Positions 1 through 13,183 of a stretch of DNA of 64,000 bases are shown in pieces. This stretch comes from Elgaria multicarinata webbii. Taxonomy: Eukaryota; Chordata; Lepidosauria; Squamata; Anguidae. Positions within the stretch are counted from its first letter, which is position 1, and each line of letters opens with the position of its first letter. The notes beneath the pieces were generated by a model. The model worked only from the letters and a program-made list of their open reading frames with translations. It made no database searches and was not told where the DNA came from. The position numbers and the translations under genes were made by a program. The stretch covers positions 198,501 through 262,500 of the forward strand of contig NC_086188.1 in assembly GCF_023053635.1 (NCBI RefSeq). The letters are read 5' to 3'.

Positions 1-42
1 CTTCCCTCCAAAAATCTAGTGTTCCATTTATTCATTAATTTC

Positions 43-457
43 CTAATTTGACCTTATGGGCTGTTTAACTGTGAGCATGTGCTGTCTGTGCTTGGTTTTG
101 TACTTGATATTCAAAGCCGATTTGCCGAAGCCCAGGGGCTTTGTAGTAGTATCTTCTCTGGGATGAAAAGTTGGCCTTTGGCTCAAATGCAGTGTAGGTT
201 GATCCCTGAACCCATTGTGTTTGAATTCTTTGATATCAATTCTCATGCAGGGAAAGGTTTGTTGGAATTCCCGGTATTTTTCTGCCAAAGCTGTCAGCAA
301 ACCATATAATGAGTCTCTCTGGGGCAACATCAGACAGCTGTTCCGTGGCTGATGGTGCTCCATTCTCAGTTCTGTATCCATTTAATATGGTAACAGCCTT
401 AATCAAGCACAGAGTCTTCCACTCCGTTAAGTTCTGCAGCCAGCTCGCTCTGCTCAC
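43..457 (-). other. Unidentified open minus-strand stretch in SBNO1 intron
   Basis: Two overlapping minus-strand frames (457 to 236 and 381 to 43) are open with protein-like composition, for example NLTEWKTLCLIKAVTILNG and ALAEKYREFQQTFPCMRID. One frame takes over from the other, as expected for a decayed coding copy such as a processed pseudogene or transposon gene. I do not recognise the family. It could also be chance. Confidence 0.25.
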
Positions 458-582
458 CGCAGCTTTCGGAATGTGAAGATCTGCAGGGAATATGGAGTGG
501 TTACAACCGGCTCTGTTGATTACAACAATGGGGAAGGGGACATATCACAACTGGGCTAACTCCCTCGAGGAAGAGTTTAAAC

Positions 583-1143
583 CAGTGGTTCCCAAGGAGG
601 GGCTGGTTCTGCCCCCTTGGGGGCGGTGGGATTGCATAGGGGGACGTTAAGAGGCAAGGGGGCGGCAGGGGGGCACTCGAGGTGGTCTTTTCCGAGAAGC
701 GCCTCTCCAGAAGGTCTTAAAACCCAGGGAAATTTTTTATGGGAGAAGGTAGTTTGGTCCCAAGCCAGATAGGAGAAGAATCCACACATGTATTAATACC
801 GTTTAAGAAGAGTCCTTTTAACGGTGAATTGAAATGTTTCAAAAGCACCAAAACGCTAATGAAGAGACATACCCTGCCTGGTGTGCCCCACCATGCTGGC
901 TGCAAAACAGAGGCGTTCGCTCTCTTTTCCCTCCCTCCCTTGGCAAGCCTGCGGCGGGTGCTTCGGATTTTGAATAAATATTCAACTAATTGTTACTGTT
1001 TTGAATTTTATTGTTATCTTCCTTAGTGGGTCGTTGAAAACCGCTATTCTGAATAATGATTTTTATAGTGTAGGGTAGGGGGCACTGGGCATGAGTTTGT
1101 GGAACCAAGGGGGCGGTGACCTGAAAAAGTTTGGGAACCACTG
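583..1143. mobile_element. hAT (Charlie-like) MITE, 561 bp
   Basis: Ends in inverted repeats CAGTGGTTCCCAA and TTGGGAACCACTG, the consensus of Charlie-type hAT transposons. It is flanked by a perfect 8-bp target duplication, GTTTAAAC, at 575-582 and 1144-1151. It has no transposase frame, so it is non-autonomous. An internal pyrimidine run (near 920-945) is shared with the element at 6962-7395. Confidence 0.9.
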
Positions 1144-1678
1144 GTTTAAACCAATGTTTTGTCTGAGGCTCTACCGTCATAGTGCCGTTCCTAGAAATCT
1201 CTTTAGTTGCTGAAGTGTAAGCATAGATATTCCCTGTGTGTATGTTGATTTTGTTTTGGTCCGCCGTCTTGTCACTATTAGGAAAAATGTAATACAATTC
1301 TTTTAAAAGCCTTCCTTATCTGTAACTGGAAAATGCTTTTTGGATTTGGAAGAGCATTTTGCATGGCCTGAAACCCAGGCTTGTGTGTAGGAAGCAAAAC
1401 CTCTAGGAAGGGGAGTGGGGGTTGGGAGTGATCCACAAAGGGCGCCTGCCACCTTCTGTGGTGTGGGGCGTCCATGTCTGATGCTGGACTGAGTCTGGGG
1501 CTGTAGGCATCACAGTGCCACGGGTGAAGTGGAGGTCTGGTCCCTGAGGTGTTAGGCTTTAGGGTTCAAGTAGCAGACCCTGGACATTGGTTGGCAGAAG
1601 CCAGTAGAGTGTCAGTCACTGGGAGCACCTCTCCCTAATCCTGGGCTACTCTGTTTTTGGACCCTCATCTAGTCCCGT

Positions 1679-1734
1679 GGGGCAGGTTTATGTTGGATGG
1701 CAGGGGCAGGTTTATGTTGGACGGCAGGGGCAGG
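1679..1734. repeat. 24-bp tandem repeat, 2.3 copies
   Basis: Unit GGGGCAGGTTTATGTTGGAT plus GGCA is repeated at 1703 with one T-to-C change and then begins a third time. A local replication-slippage duplication in the SBNO1 intron, with no evident function. Confidence 0.8.
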
Positions 1735-1802
1735 AAACCGGCGTCCCTCCAGATACTGGAGTACAATTCCCATCATCCCTAACCTTGCCCATGCTGGTGT
1801 TC
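1735..1802. repeat. Fragment of short 'ACTCCCATCA' MITE family
   Basis: CTCCAGATACTGGAGTACAA followed by TTCCCATCAT and a 'CCATGCTGG' block matches the abundant fold-back MITE that recurs at 24985, 33915, 43811, 55450 and 60601 in this window. Only one half is kept. Confidence 0.5.
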
Positions 1803-2037
1803 CCCACCCCTCTTAAAAGGTGATGGCTGCAGACTAGCTCACCCCTGCTTGATTACAGCCACCCAGGCAGAATAGAAACTTCACAGCATCTATGTGAAAT
1901 CGTGCCTGCAACAATTCAAGGAGATATTTCGTGGGCAGCCGAGTTTAAGAATGCTAGGAGAGGAAGCCCTCTGCATGGCTCCTCCTCACAGTAAAAGAGA
2001 TTTTATACTCATTTTTTTCTTTTTCCTAATTCTGCAG

Positions 2038-2189
2038 AGGGGTATTTCAGTCCCTCATTGAGAAACACTTCCCAGCTCCTGACAGGAAGAAGCTTTTTAG
2101 CTTGCTGGGAATAGATTTGTCTGTTCAAAGTAACCACAACTCTCCACGGGACAGTCCTTGCAAGGAGGACAAAGTGAAGAAACGCAAAG
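2038..2189 (+). CDS. SBNO1: SBNO1 coding exon 1 of 17 in window
   Basis: Encodes [18 protein letters not shown] and continues to a basic KKRK end. The acceptor is TGCAG. The first base completes a codon begun in an exon left of the window. The donor is G|GTAAGG and leaves phase 1. Confidence 0.93.
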
Positions 2190-2234
2190 GTAAGGTTGGA
2201 GATGCTTTTGCAGTCATGGTGCTATTCTAACCAT

Positions 2235-2265
<31 letters not shown>

Positions 2266-5200
2266 TACTATTACTATTATCATTATTACTTTAGTTCGGA
2301 AGACATGCTTAAGAAAAGGTCTGGGGTTTTGGCTGATGAACTCTGTTCATGGAGGTGCAAGGGAGGCTCCCCAACAGTAGCTTGGGGTGGGGGTGGGTTG
2401 GCCTTGGTATTCTGAGGGCCTTGCGAAGAAGGCGTCCTGAGCTTCAGCTGCCTTCACGTGCCCCATGTCCATCTTGTGCCAGGGCAGCGGTGGCTGCTGT
2501 GGAACGGTTTGCTTCAAGTACTTTACTACCGTGGCACTTTCTCTGCGACTTGAAAGAACCTCAGTGTCCAGAGTTGGGCAAAGCAAAATTAATGTGAGCC
2601 ATCTTTTTGCAAGCCACACTTCTTTATAATTTTCTTTCGAGGTGGCTTGGGAAAGGGGTGCCTGCTCTATAGAGCTGTCTTCATGCAGTTATTCCACAGG
2701 GAGAACTAGTGGAATTCCTCCCTTGGATAATGGTGCCCAATCTTCATAGAAGGCTGCCCTTTCTACACCTCATCGTAGGTTTTCCACTGCGCCCCAGCAA
2801 GCAAGGGAACGTCCGCAGCTCCACTCACGCCCCTGACTCCATTCCCCCAGCATCGCCTCCCAGTGGACCACCCTCCATCGCCCTGATCCCCAGCCCCTTC
2901 TCCTTAAGCCCAGCACAGTTGCAGCTTCCACTGGGAGAAGCCTCGGGCGGTGGCTGCTCGTAGAGCCCTTAGTGCGAGGAGTCCCAGTATTTCCTCAGCT
3001 GGGACAGCGTGTTGGTTGCCTGTGCTTCAGCACCTCCCAAAGCCCGTGCTCGTGAGCGAGAGTGGGGCTGCGGCTGCACTCTGATGCCTCTGCTTGCTCC
3101 CCTTTGTATGAAAAAAGGTGAAGAAATAACCAGAGAGGCCAAGAAAGCGCGTAAAACTGGCGGACTGGCCGGGAGCAGTTCTGACGAAAGCTACAGCGAG
3201 TCTGATGCCTCAGACAATGAAGAGAGTGACGACGAGAGCTCCCGGTTTTTAAGCTCTGGGGACGACGACGACTTCAACCCCTTCAGGGATGAATCTAGCG
3301 AGGATGATGAAGATGGTGAGACCGTACGGGAACCTTGTTTGTAATCTGTTTTCTTTCTAAATTGTCACACTTGCCTGGGCCTACTGTGATTCCGTTTGCT
3401 GTGGCAACCCTTCCTGCAGGTTGATTTACCTCTACCACAAACAGCTTTGGTGCATGATTTCACACTTCTCAGAATGCCAATATTTGAATTGCTCCTTTGT
3501 CTTTCTTTGTATTCAGATCCCTGGCTAATTAGAAAAGAGCATAAGAAAAATAAAGAGAAGAAAAAGAAGAAAAGCATAGACCCAGACTCTATTCAGAGTG
3601 CCTTACTAGCGTCTGGTCTCGGATCCAAGCGGCCCAGTTCTCTCTCTTCCACGGCTGTGACCTCTTCCACTACCAATGCTTCTGGTACGCTGAATATGCA
3701 CATTCTGGGTTGGGTTTTGAAATTGAAAATCTCCTTCCAACCGTGGAAGCAATGCATCCAACTTCTCAAGCACCCCCCCCCTCTTTTTGTGTGTGTGTAA
3801 TCTGCAGTTAACAGTAATACCAGTGTGAGCTATGTAACGAGTCAGGATGCGGTTGAAAGAGCCCAGCAGATGAAAAAAGAATTGCTTGATAAACTGGAAA
3901 AGCTATCAGAAGACCTCCCTCCTAATACACTGGATGAGCTGATAGACGAACTGGGTGGACCTGAGAACGTGGCCGAGGTAGGCACTTCACCACAGATGGG
4001 TTGCCAGGGGCCACTTAGTGAGCCTGCAGCTGTAATGGTATCCGATTCTTAACACAATGAAGCCTGACATCGTGCTTGTCAGTCCCCCCGTGCCTTCATG
4101 TTCCTTGGCCAGAGAGCATGGGCAGGTCGGTGGTGGGCAAGGTGTTACGGCTTGGTGAGCCGTTGATGGCCAAAGTTGCTGTGCATCATCAATATGCTCT
4201 CAGAGCTGAAGAGCACCGGCCTCAGCCTGAATGGAAACGCTGACCTTGGCTTGGTTTCCCAGTGCAGGGCTCCTCACTAACGCCCCTTGTTGATGTGGGT
4301 GGCGCAGGGTGGGTGGGGCCAGGCTCACAAGTCAGGTTTCCCTTTTGTTCCAAGGAGGCTTCCAAACTAGCTTCCAAGTTCAGATTGGGGTCTCTCTCGG
4401 TCTTCTGGTCTTGGAGAGAGTGGGGCTGTTCACAGGACACGGTAGCCCTTCTGTGGGTCATTCAGCCCACGGCAAGGCTGTGGTGCTTGCAGGGTGCATG
4501 GGGCAGCCGTTTTGGACCTGCAGCCCCTGCTCGGGGACTCTCCTGTTTTGCGAGCCAGACGGGCGTGGGTTATTCAAGGGTTAAACAATACCCCCTGAGT
4601 GCCGGCTGTGTGGAGAACGTGCCACCCACAAGCCCAGTGGCTCAGTCAAACCCAGCTGCTGTGTGGAGCCAAACTGCCCTCAGCTCATGCAGTCGGGTGT
4701 GCTCAAAGCCAGTCGTAGCTTTTGCGGGCCACATCTGTGTCAAAAGGGCATTAAAACCCTGTTCCATTATTACTTCTAGGCCAGCCATGCACACAAGGTA
4801 CTTATCAGGATGGGGCCCAGGCTCCCTGGTTTGGTTTCTGACTCTTGAGTCAGAGGCGTTGCTAGAAGAAGCCCAGCCGGGACAGGGAGCAGGGAAAGAC
4901 TTTCCCAAGACCTTGAAGGAGTCAGCGAAGAACCTTCCTGAGGCTTCTAGAGCTGGAGGGCCCGTCCCAGAGATGGTCTTCCCCCTGTCCCTGTGGGCAG
5001 CCGGCCTCTGTCGGAGGGGGACCTGGCTTAGGAGGGTGGAGGTGGAGGAGGGACTGTCGCCAGAAGGGAAGTGTCAGGATATAAGAGCAGAGAGGGGGCA
5101 GGATGACAAGGCGAAGGTGGATTTTGAAGGTAAGGCTAAGAAGCTTATTCTGGATCTTGGAGCATACAGGAGAAGTAGCCATTAATGAGGGATGTGTCAT

Positions 5201-8200
5201 GGTCAGACCGATGAAAGGTGAACAGATTTGGCAGCAAAGTGCTGGATAGATGTGACTGGCCGAAAGTGAGTCAGGAGGAGGATGTCGTACTCAAGGAGAA
5301 TCAGAGAACCACAGCTACGTGCCTGACCATCTGGGAGGATGGTGACGTTGCCAAAGGACGTAGGGAATGAATGAGGAAAGATGGAAAGTCCCACCCTGGA
5401 CATACTGAGCTTCAGATAGCAACGAGGCATCCAAGCAGAAACACCAGAGAGGCACTTGGAGATGTGGGATTGTATACAGGGCAAAAGTTGGGTGTTAACA
5501 GCATAAAGGTGGTACTGAAACCCATGGCTATTGCAAGGACTATCTTGCAATTGGTATCTGGGGATGTAGAGAACTCCTTGTGGAAGCTCCATAGCCCAGT
5601 CTCAGAACTAAAGTTTCATCTTGGTCAGTGTTTTTCCTAACCACCTTTTTCTGAAACCGGAAAAACTAAGTACTTTTTAAAGCAGCCTATGTTATGGCAT
5701 GGGAACCTGCTATTTAACGAGACCAAAAACACAAATGCCCCCATCCGGGCACACACAAGCTCTCGGATGTCCATCAGTTAGCTCCTTGCATCCTGGCCAA
5801 TCACTGTGACTTCCCCAAAAAGGTTCTCGCCTCCAAGGGTGTGAACCTACAAGAATCATCAAGACACCAAACAGTTCACGAGAGGAAAAAATATTTTTCT
5901 CCATTTGCCAGGCCAGTGGGCAAAGCGGGCCAGAACTGGGCTGTGTGTTTTGTCAGATAAGTTTGGGCAGCCATAGAAAAGCACAGGACATTAATTGGAA
6001 GTGTTTAAGGGGTGCCTCAAAGCATTCTGCAGCAGGCCACAACCGTCCGTTGTTCCACAGATGACCGGTCGCAAAGGGAGAGTCGTGAGCAACGACGATG
6101 GCAGCATCTCGTATGAGTCAAGGTCGGAGCTTGATGTTCCTGTTGAAATCCTGAATATTACAGAGAAGCAGCGATTCATGAATGGAGATAAGGTAGCAGC
6201 TGCCTCCATGGCCCTTGGCCTCTTCATATAAAACAGACCAACAGGTCTCCCAGGGTGGCGGTGGGGATGGGGTTCTTGGCAATGCTGTGTTCCAAAAGTG
6301 GCTGTACCACTTTAATACTGTGCGTGTGTCTGTATAATACCTGTGAAATTCATATTTATTATATATTTTATGAGTCAGTGTATAAAGAGCTCTTGCTTAA
6401 AACCTTTCTGTGTGTCAGTCTGCCAAGAAGGACAGATGCAAGATCATTTCTGCTTTAGCAAGCATATGAAGCTTGGCTTGAGCAAGAACGACATAGCCGA
6501 GAGGAGTGTGTTCTCTTCTGAGCATCCCATGCCACAGTCCCGTTTTCCTCTTGGAGCATGGTGGGGCTCCTCGGATCTCCCTGAGCTTGCCCACAGCCGC
6601 CACATCGTACTGAGATCCCAGCTTTGCGTCTCTCGCTAACCGGCATCTCTGCCTCCCCTTTTACCTTCAAGAACATTGCCATCATCTCCGAAGCAGCCAG
6701 CTCAGGCATATCTTTGCAAGCGGACCGAAGAGCCAAGAACCAGAGGCGCAGGGTCCACATGACCCTGGAGTTGCCGTGGAGCGCGGATAGGGCGATACAG
6801 CAATTTGGTGAGTACTTTGCTTTACTTGCAAACAACGTTCCTTGGTCGCGCACATAGGTTCAGTTGTAGTCTTTGCAATTCAACAGTTTTAACAGAGCAG
6901 CCCTAAGCACTCCACTTTAATTGAGTGGAGTTACTGAACAAATGTATGTAATCTCATAGATCATGGGTTCTCAACAAGGGGGAAATTCCCCCCTGGGGGG
7001 GGGGGGAATTGGGACCACTATTCAGCAAAGCATGATGTCCTGTAGATTATGTCTTCCTGCACATGTTATTAAAAACGTCCCAGAAAAGTGTCATGTTGTC
7101 TGCAAAAGCCAGGCCTTTGCTCTCTTTTCCCTCCCTCCCTCCCTCGCAATCCTAGAAGTTTCAAGCTTCCCATTTAAAGGGGCAACACAAAGCATGGGAG
7201 ATGAGAATGTAAAAGGGGCCATGCTTTGTGTTGCCCCTTTAAATGGGACTAATATAGAAAAAAAAAGATTTTCAATATTATATGCATATTATTTGGAATG
7301 CACCTTTTGAGTTAGACTATCTTGGGAAGGGGGGAGTTATATTTTGAACAATGGTGAAAGGGGGGAATGGAGCAAAAAAAGGTTGAGAACCACTGTCATA
7401 GATGAACTGCAGTTCAGCCTGTGCTGGGTTTTGTATGATGTCAAAAGGTAGTGGAATCTGACCGTTTTGGCTTGGTGACAGTGTTAGAACAGGTCTTTCC
7501 ACCTCTGTCCAGATCAAAGTGCTTCTTCCATTGCCACAAAGACCAAACTAGTGCTGACCACTCATCCTGTGTTTATGGAGGATATGGCTTGCAAACCATT
7601 AATTCAATTTTAAAATAGTTTGCTGAACAGCAAAATGTAACAACTTATTTGATTCAAGTATACCTGAAGCAGAATGTAGCTTGCAACACGCACAAGTTGG
7701 GCCTTAAGTCCAGTCAGACGTATGGGTCCTCTTCCTCCTCCTCCTCCTCTGATGGTTCGTCCTCCCATTTGCTCAAGGCAGTGCAGGGCAGATTTGCTGC
7801 TTCGGCCTTTGTTCCTTCTGCAGAGGGAAAGCTCCACCCCGCCCCGCTCTCTTCTGATCTTGCCTGCTCAGCAAAGGTTTCGTTTCCTCCGTTGCTTTTC
7901 AGTGTTACTTGGCAGCAGTAATGGCCTGGACAATCCCTTGCCCTTGTGGACAAAAGAGTTTCCATTTTCTTTGTTTTTTTCTCAATGGGGTACCCTTCTT
8001 CCCTCTCCCCCACTTCACAGTCCCAATGTGCATTACTCTTGCCCCACAAGTTACTTAGGATGTAGCCTCAGTTCACTTCCCTGTGGCTGTGCATAAAAAA
8101 GAGGACTGATAGCTGTTTGCAAGTTGTCATTCAGAAGAATGCCTCTCCTCATTAAGGAACCCTAGAATTTTTTGGAACACGGGGAAAGCTGTTGAACCAT

Positions 8201-11200
8201 CGTAAAGAATATTGTCTCTGCAGACACACCTGCTTTCCCATCAAGCATCTTGAGAATTGGTGCTGGTGGCTTGAGGGAATAAAATCTGTTCTCTGCTTGA
8301 TACCCAGGCCGGACTCACAGGTCCAACCAAGTGACTGCACCAGAGTACGTCTTCCTAATTTCCGAACTGGCAGGAGAACAAAGATTTGCATCTATTGTTG
8401 CCAAACGACTTGAGAGCTTGGTAAGAGACTAAGAAATTGGTGATACATTAACAAATTGTGATTAAAGGTTCAGGAACTGTCGGACTCCTTTCTTGGTCTG
8501 TGAAGGGATACAACAAGGGGGAAATGGTGACCTCCCATTTCTGTAGAATGCCGATTTAGAACGGGTGGATTTGTGAGTGATGTGAATTGGATTCTGTTGT
8601 GTGGTAGCTGCCCTTGCTTTCTTAGTTCCTTGTATTCTGTTCCCCTCCCCTTTAATTTTTGGAAGTTTTGTTTTAAATTAAAGATTATTTGTTTTTTAAA
8701 AAAAGGAAAAGAGCATTTCCCTGCCTTGATTCTAACGTGGTGTCTTATAACAGGGCGCTCTCACTCATGGTGACAGGAGAGCCACAGAAACAAGAGACCT
8801 GAGCAGGTTCAACTTTGACAACAAGGTAAGGCTTTGGGTCTATTTGAAGAAAGCCCCGTCCTGTTCGGATTACTCCCTTTGGAAAATGAAGAGGGGTTTG
8901 TTTGGTTTTGCATCGTTATTCTTTGCTACATAGGGACTCCTGCATTTTAATAGCATACCCCGTATTTACATCTTTCTACATAAATATCCAATGTATAAAT
9001 TGATCATTGGATGAGAGAAGCAAGTGCCCTAATTTTCTAGAGAAAGAACATGTTGCCTTTTAAAGAAGGATGTTGATACTTGGTGTGGGTTACTCCAGCT
9101 GCTTCCTCTCCCTTTCAAATAGTACGGCCGAAATGCACTGGAAATCGTCATGAAGTCTATTGTGAACTTAGATTCCCCGTTAGTGTCTCCACCAGCTGAC
9201 TACCCAGGAGAGTTCTTTAAAGGTACGTGAGTTCATTTTTTCGAATGCTAAGTTGAGAATCACTCTTGTAAGTGAAGAAACTATTTTGTAGAATGAATTG
9301 AAATTGAATTGTGTACCTTATTCAGGTGGTTCAACTATGTATATAAATTCAGCAGCTCAGCTAAGTTGTTTTCGCTACTTGATTAGGGAAGCATAAATGT
9401 CATTCCATCACACTGAGGTGGTTGATTTCACCACCTGTTCAGCCTGCTGCTTTTTATTTAGAAATCTTTCTGTGTGTTGAACTGATCTACTTTATATACT
9501 TTTAAAATTGATTAAGTTTTATAAACTTTCTGCTGGTGGTCCTTAAAGGTAGGACCCATGACACCCTCCATAAGTAACCACCCTCTTTTCTTCCTAGATG
9601 TCCGACAAGGTTTAATAGGTGTGGGGCTAATAAATGTAGAAGACCGGTCAGGCATTCTAACTCTGGACAAAGGTATTTGCTCTTTAATATCAGTACAAAT
9701 GGGAAATACTGGTTATTGTGATGAGCTTTGAAATCAGCAGCCAAACATTGCAGGTATACATGAATCAGACTCAAGGTGAAGTTAAGGTATGAGGGAGGGA
9801 GGCGTGCTTTCACGTCTTTGATGAGAGTCTTGGAAGGCCACGAATGGCCTGAAAACGGCTCTGTCTCTCCACATCCATCCATAGATCTAGGGGCCCCCAG
9901 ACTGCAGAAGGCTCATCTAGGCTGCAGCCTTCCTTGAGGGAGGATGGATTAGCGTGGCCACACATGGGGGCTCTCTCCGTGCACTCTGTTGTTGTAGTTG
10001 CTGTTTTTAATTGACCATTCTGTGTATGCAGTTGCTCAGTTCTCCAAATAATAATAACAATAATAATTTTTTATCCACGTCTCCCTCTGGATCGAGGCTG
10101 GGAACAACATTGAATACAAAAACATAAAAACAATACATTATTAAAGTCTTAAAAGATTTTAAAGCTTTAATAACCTTAAAATTCGACTGGGTACAGTGGG
10201 TAGGCCTGCTGGAAGGGATCCGCCTTTACAGCCCTTTTACAGCTGGTCGCAATTATACAAATCAAGCCATATTTTGCTAGATTTGCATAATTCTGATTTT
10301 GCTAGTCAGGAGGGGTGGGGGCGTGAGTTATGTTGGGGCAAGGAGCGATGCCGGACACTCTGGTATTTCCCCGGACTGCCAGAGATCTTGGAAACCAAAA
10401 CTGATCAGCAGGAAGTTGCATTCTGTGCCTAGTACAGTATCCTGCGGGCGATCAGGGAGCTCCTATAGAATCTTGGAGCACGTATTCTTAGATGGACAGC
10501 GCTCCTGGCAATTCAGCGTATTTACAAGATGGACTTTCCGAATTTGTGCTTAAATGGCTTCACCCCCTCTTGTTTCAGATTACAACAATATAGGGAAATT
10601 CCTAAACCGTATTCTGGGTATGGAAGTGCATCAGCAGAATGCTTTATTTCAATATTTCTCTGACACTCTAAACGCAGTAATTCAGAACGCGAAAAAGAAC
10701 GGAAGATACGACATGGGCATTTTAGGTAAGTGCAGGAGGAGGAGGAGGAGCCCCTCTCAGTAAGTGCAGTGGTAGAGCCCCTTCCAGGCGGTCCAGGTTG
10801 TTCCATATCCTGTAAAGGAGGCAAATGGAACCAGCCTCTTTTACCTTGCAGCTGCATTCTGCCCACCTCCCCAGCCCCTTGAAAGCCCCTTGAACCAGCA
10901 GGCAGATGCTGGCCATGCCATGCCGTACGAGAGCCACGCTGCTCTCATGTTTCTCAGACCCACTTCCTTGATAGCTGCCTGCTTTGAGGTTTATGCCATT
11001 TCCCCTCTTTCATAGCCACCATCTCCTGTGCCTTTCTCTGCTGCTTACCGTGGCTGGTTGTGTCCCAAACGTAGCCTCCGTATTGCTCTTGGAAGCCTTG
11101 GAAATCCCTGAGAGAGGGGTTGTATTCTCCCTCAGTGGAAGGAGGTATCCCAAGGTGGATCATCTCACCCACTTGCTTCAAAGTCAGAGCCATGTTAATC

Positions 11201-13141
11201 ATTGCAGACTTTTATCCTTTGTTTTCTTTTATGTATTGTGCCAATATTAAAATTGCATCTTGTGACTCTCTCTCCCCCCCCGCCCTTGAAGATCTGGGTT
11301 CAGGAGATGAGAAAGTGAGGAAGGCAGATGCTAAGAAATTCCTGACACCAGGATATTCTACATCAGGGCATGTTGAGTTGTACACTGTAAGTCTGTTTCT
11401 TTGAGTTTGCTTGGCCACGAGCTGCTAATATCCTTTGTTGGAATTCTGAGCTTGTGCTTCCAAGGCTTCGGCCTAAACGTCCTTTCTGCTTTAATGTGTG
11501 TTCTAGATAAGCGTGGAAAGAGGGATGTCTTGGGAAGAAGCTACGAAGATCTGGGCAGAGCAGACTGGACCAGAGGATGGGTTTTATTTATCACTTCAGG
11601 TGAGGCTGGGTTCTCTGCAGACGTCCAGTCAGGTGTTGCTTGTTTATTTGTTTTGTGGGGGGAAGGTTGCTTTTTTCTTTTGGTAAATCAGACTTGGATT
11701 GCTGCAGCCCCCTGAATGTTTTGGTTGACTTGTTTCTGCACCCTTTCCAATGCTCTCTTTGGAGTGCAGCAACGAGAACTGTACACAGTATTCCAAGTGC
11801 GATTGCACCATCGATTTGTATTAAAGGCCTAACCATACTGACAGCTTCTTATCCCATTCCTGATGCACCCAAGCGTGGCACTTGTCTTTCCACCATAACC
11901 CCAAGATCACCTTCCTGCTCAGTTATCACCTGTTCAGATCCCATCAGTGTATCCCTGTGAAGTTAGGAGATATAACCCCATAGTGCATCATTTTACACTT
12001 TTTTATTTTATTTATTTGTTGAATTTGTATACCGCCCCATAGCCAAAGCTCTCTGAGTGGTTTAATTGCATTTTCCGTTTTGTTGGCAGGGAAATTACTT
12101 GCCATAATTGGGGAGAAGGCATTATCCTTCATGTAGACATAGAAAGCTTACAAATGAGTGGTGGCAAAAGGCAAGGAAAGGTTGATAGCAGATTTACAGC
12201 CCTTCACATTATAAAACATTTCTCATTCTAGGTGCCCTTGATAGCATTTGGGGAACGTGAAACATTTAATAGATTTATATCTGACTCTTCCACCATTTAG
12301 GCCTTCATGGCGGTTAAGAAACACATTTGAAATACAGTTGTTTGCATTCTCGGTGGGGGCATATGGGAGTCTTCCACCTCAGCCACCCCACTCCATGCCT
12401 GATGTGTCTACATCAGGGGTGGGCAGATTAGGTAGATTAGGGCCTACTAATAGATCTCTGGGTGATTGACTACAGTCCTCTTCCGTGAAACCTTTTGCCG
12501 GAATAAATGTGTTAAGATTGTCATGTAAAGCCATCTTCTTGAACTCTTAAATTCATTCCACAGATTCTTAATTCCGAATCAACGTATGTCTGTTTCCTAA
12601 CTGAACGGTGTTCAGTCCTGACAGTACTTTTCGTGTGTGTGTGTGTTTTCTTTTCCAGATACGAAACAATAAGAAAACTGCCATCCTGGTGAAAGAAGTA
12701 AATCCCAAAAAGAGGCTTTTTCTAGTGTATAGGCCAAATACCGGAAAACAACTGAAACTTGAAACCTCTGCAGAAATAAAGAAAAAATATAAAAAGGTTA
12801 ATAAAAAAAAACACAATTCGATCTGTATGTAAATAATGAATGGAAGCTGTCAAAATGCCGCTTTTATATGAAGCTTATAATCTTGAGGAAGGGGAGAGCA
12901 AAATATTCTTAGGTTGCAATCCTATGCACGTTTAGATAGAAAAAGGGCGTACAGTGCTGGGAGTTGTAGGTTTTATTTTTCTGTCTAAGAGCACAATCTG
13001 ATGCGTGTTTAAATGTGTGAATTCCATTGAGAATTCATTAACACCTGAAGCCCAAGTGGTTCCCAGGCGGCCTCTGCCCCCTTTCTCTCCTTTCCCTCAC
13101 AGGCTCTCCCTGCTGCTTGCTTCTTCTAACCCGGGCTGCTC

Positions 13142-13183
<42 letters not shown>

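Noticed and set aside
4262-5185. 307-codon open frame on the plus strand in an SBNO1 intron
   Set aside because: It lies wholly between two correctly joined exons, has no recognisable domain, and its composition follows the GC-rich DNA. The overlapping +1 frame and minus frames are also open in parts.
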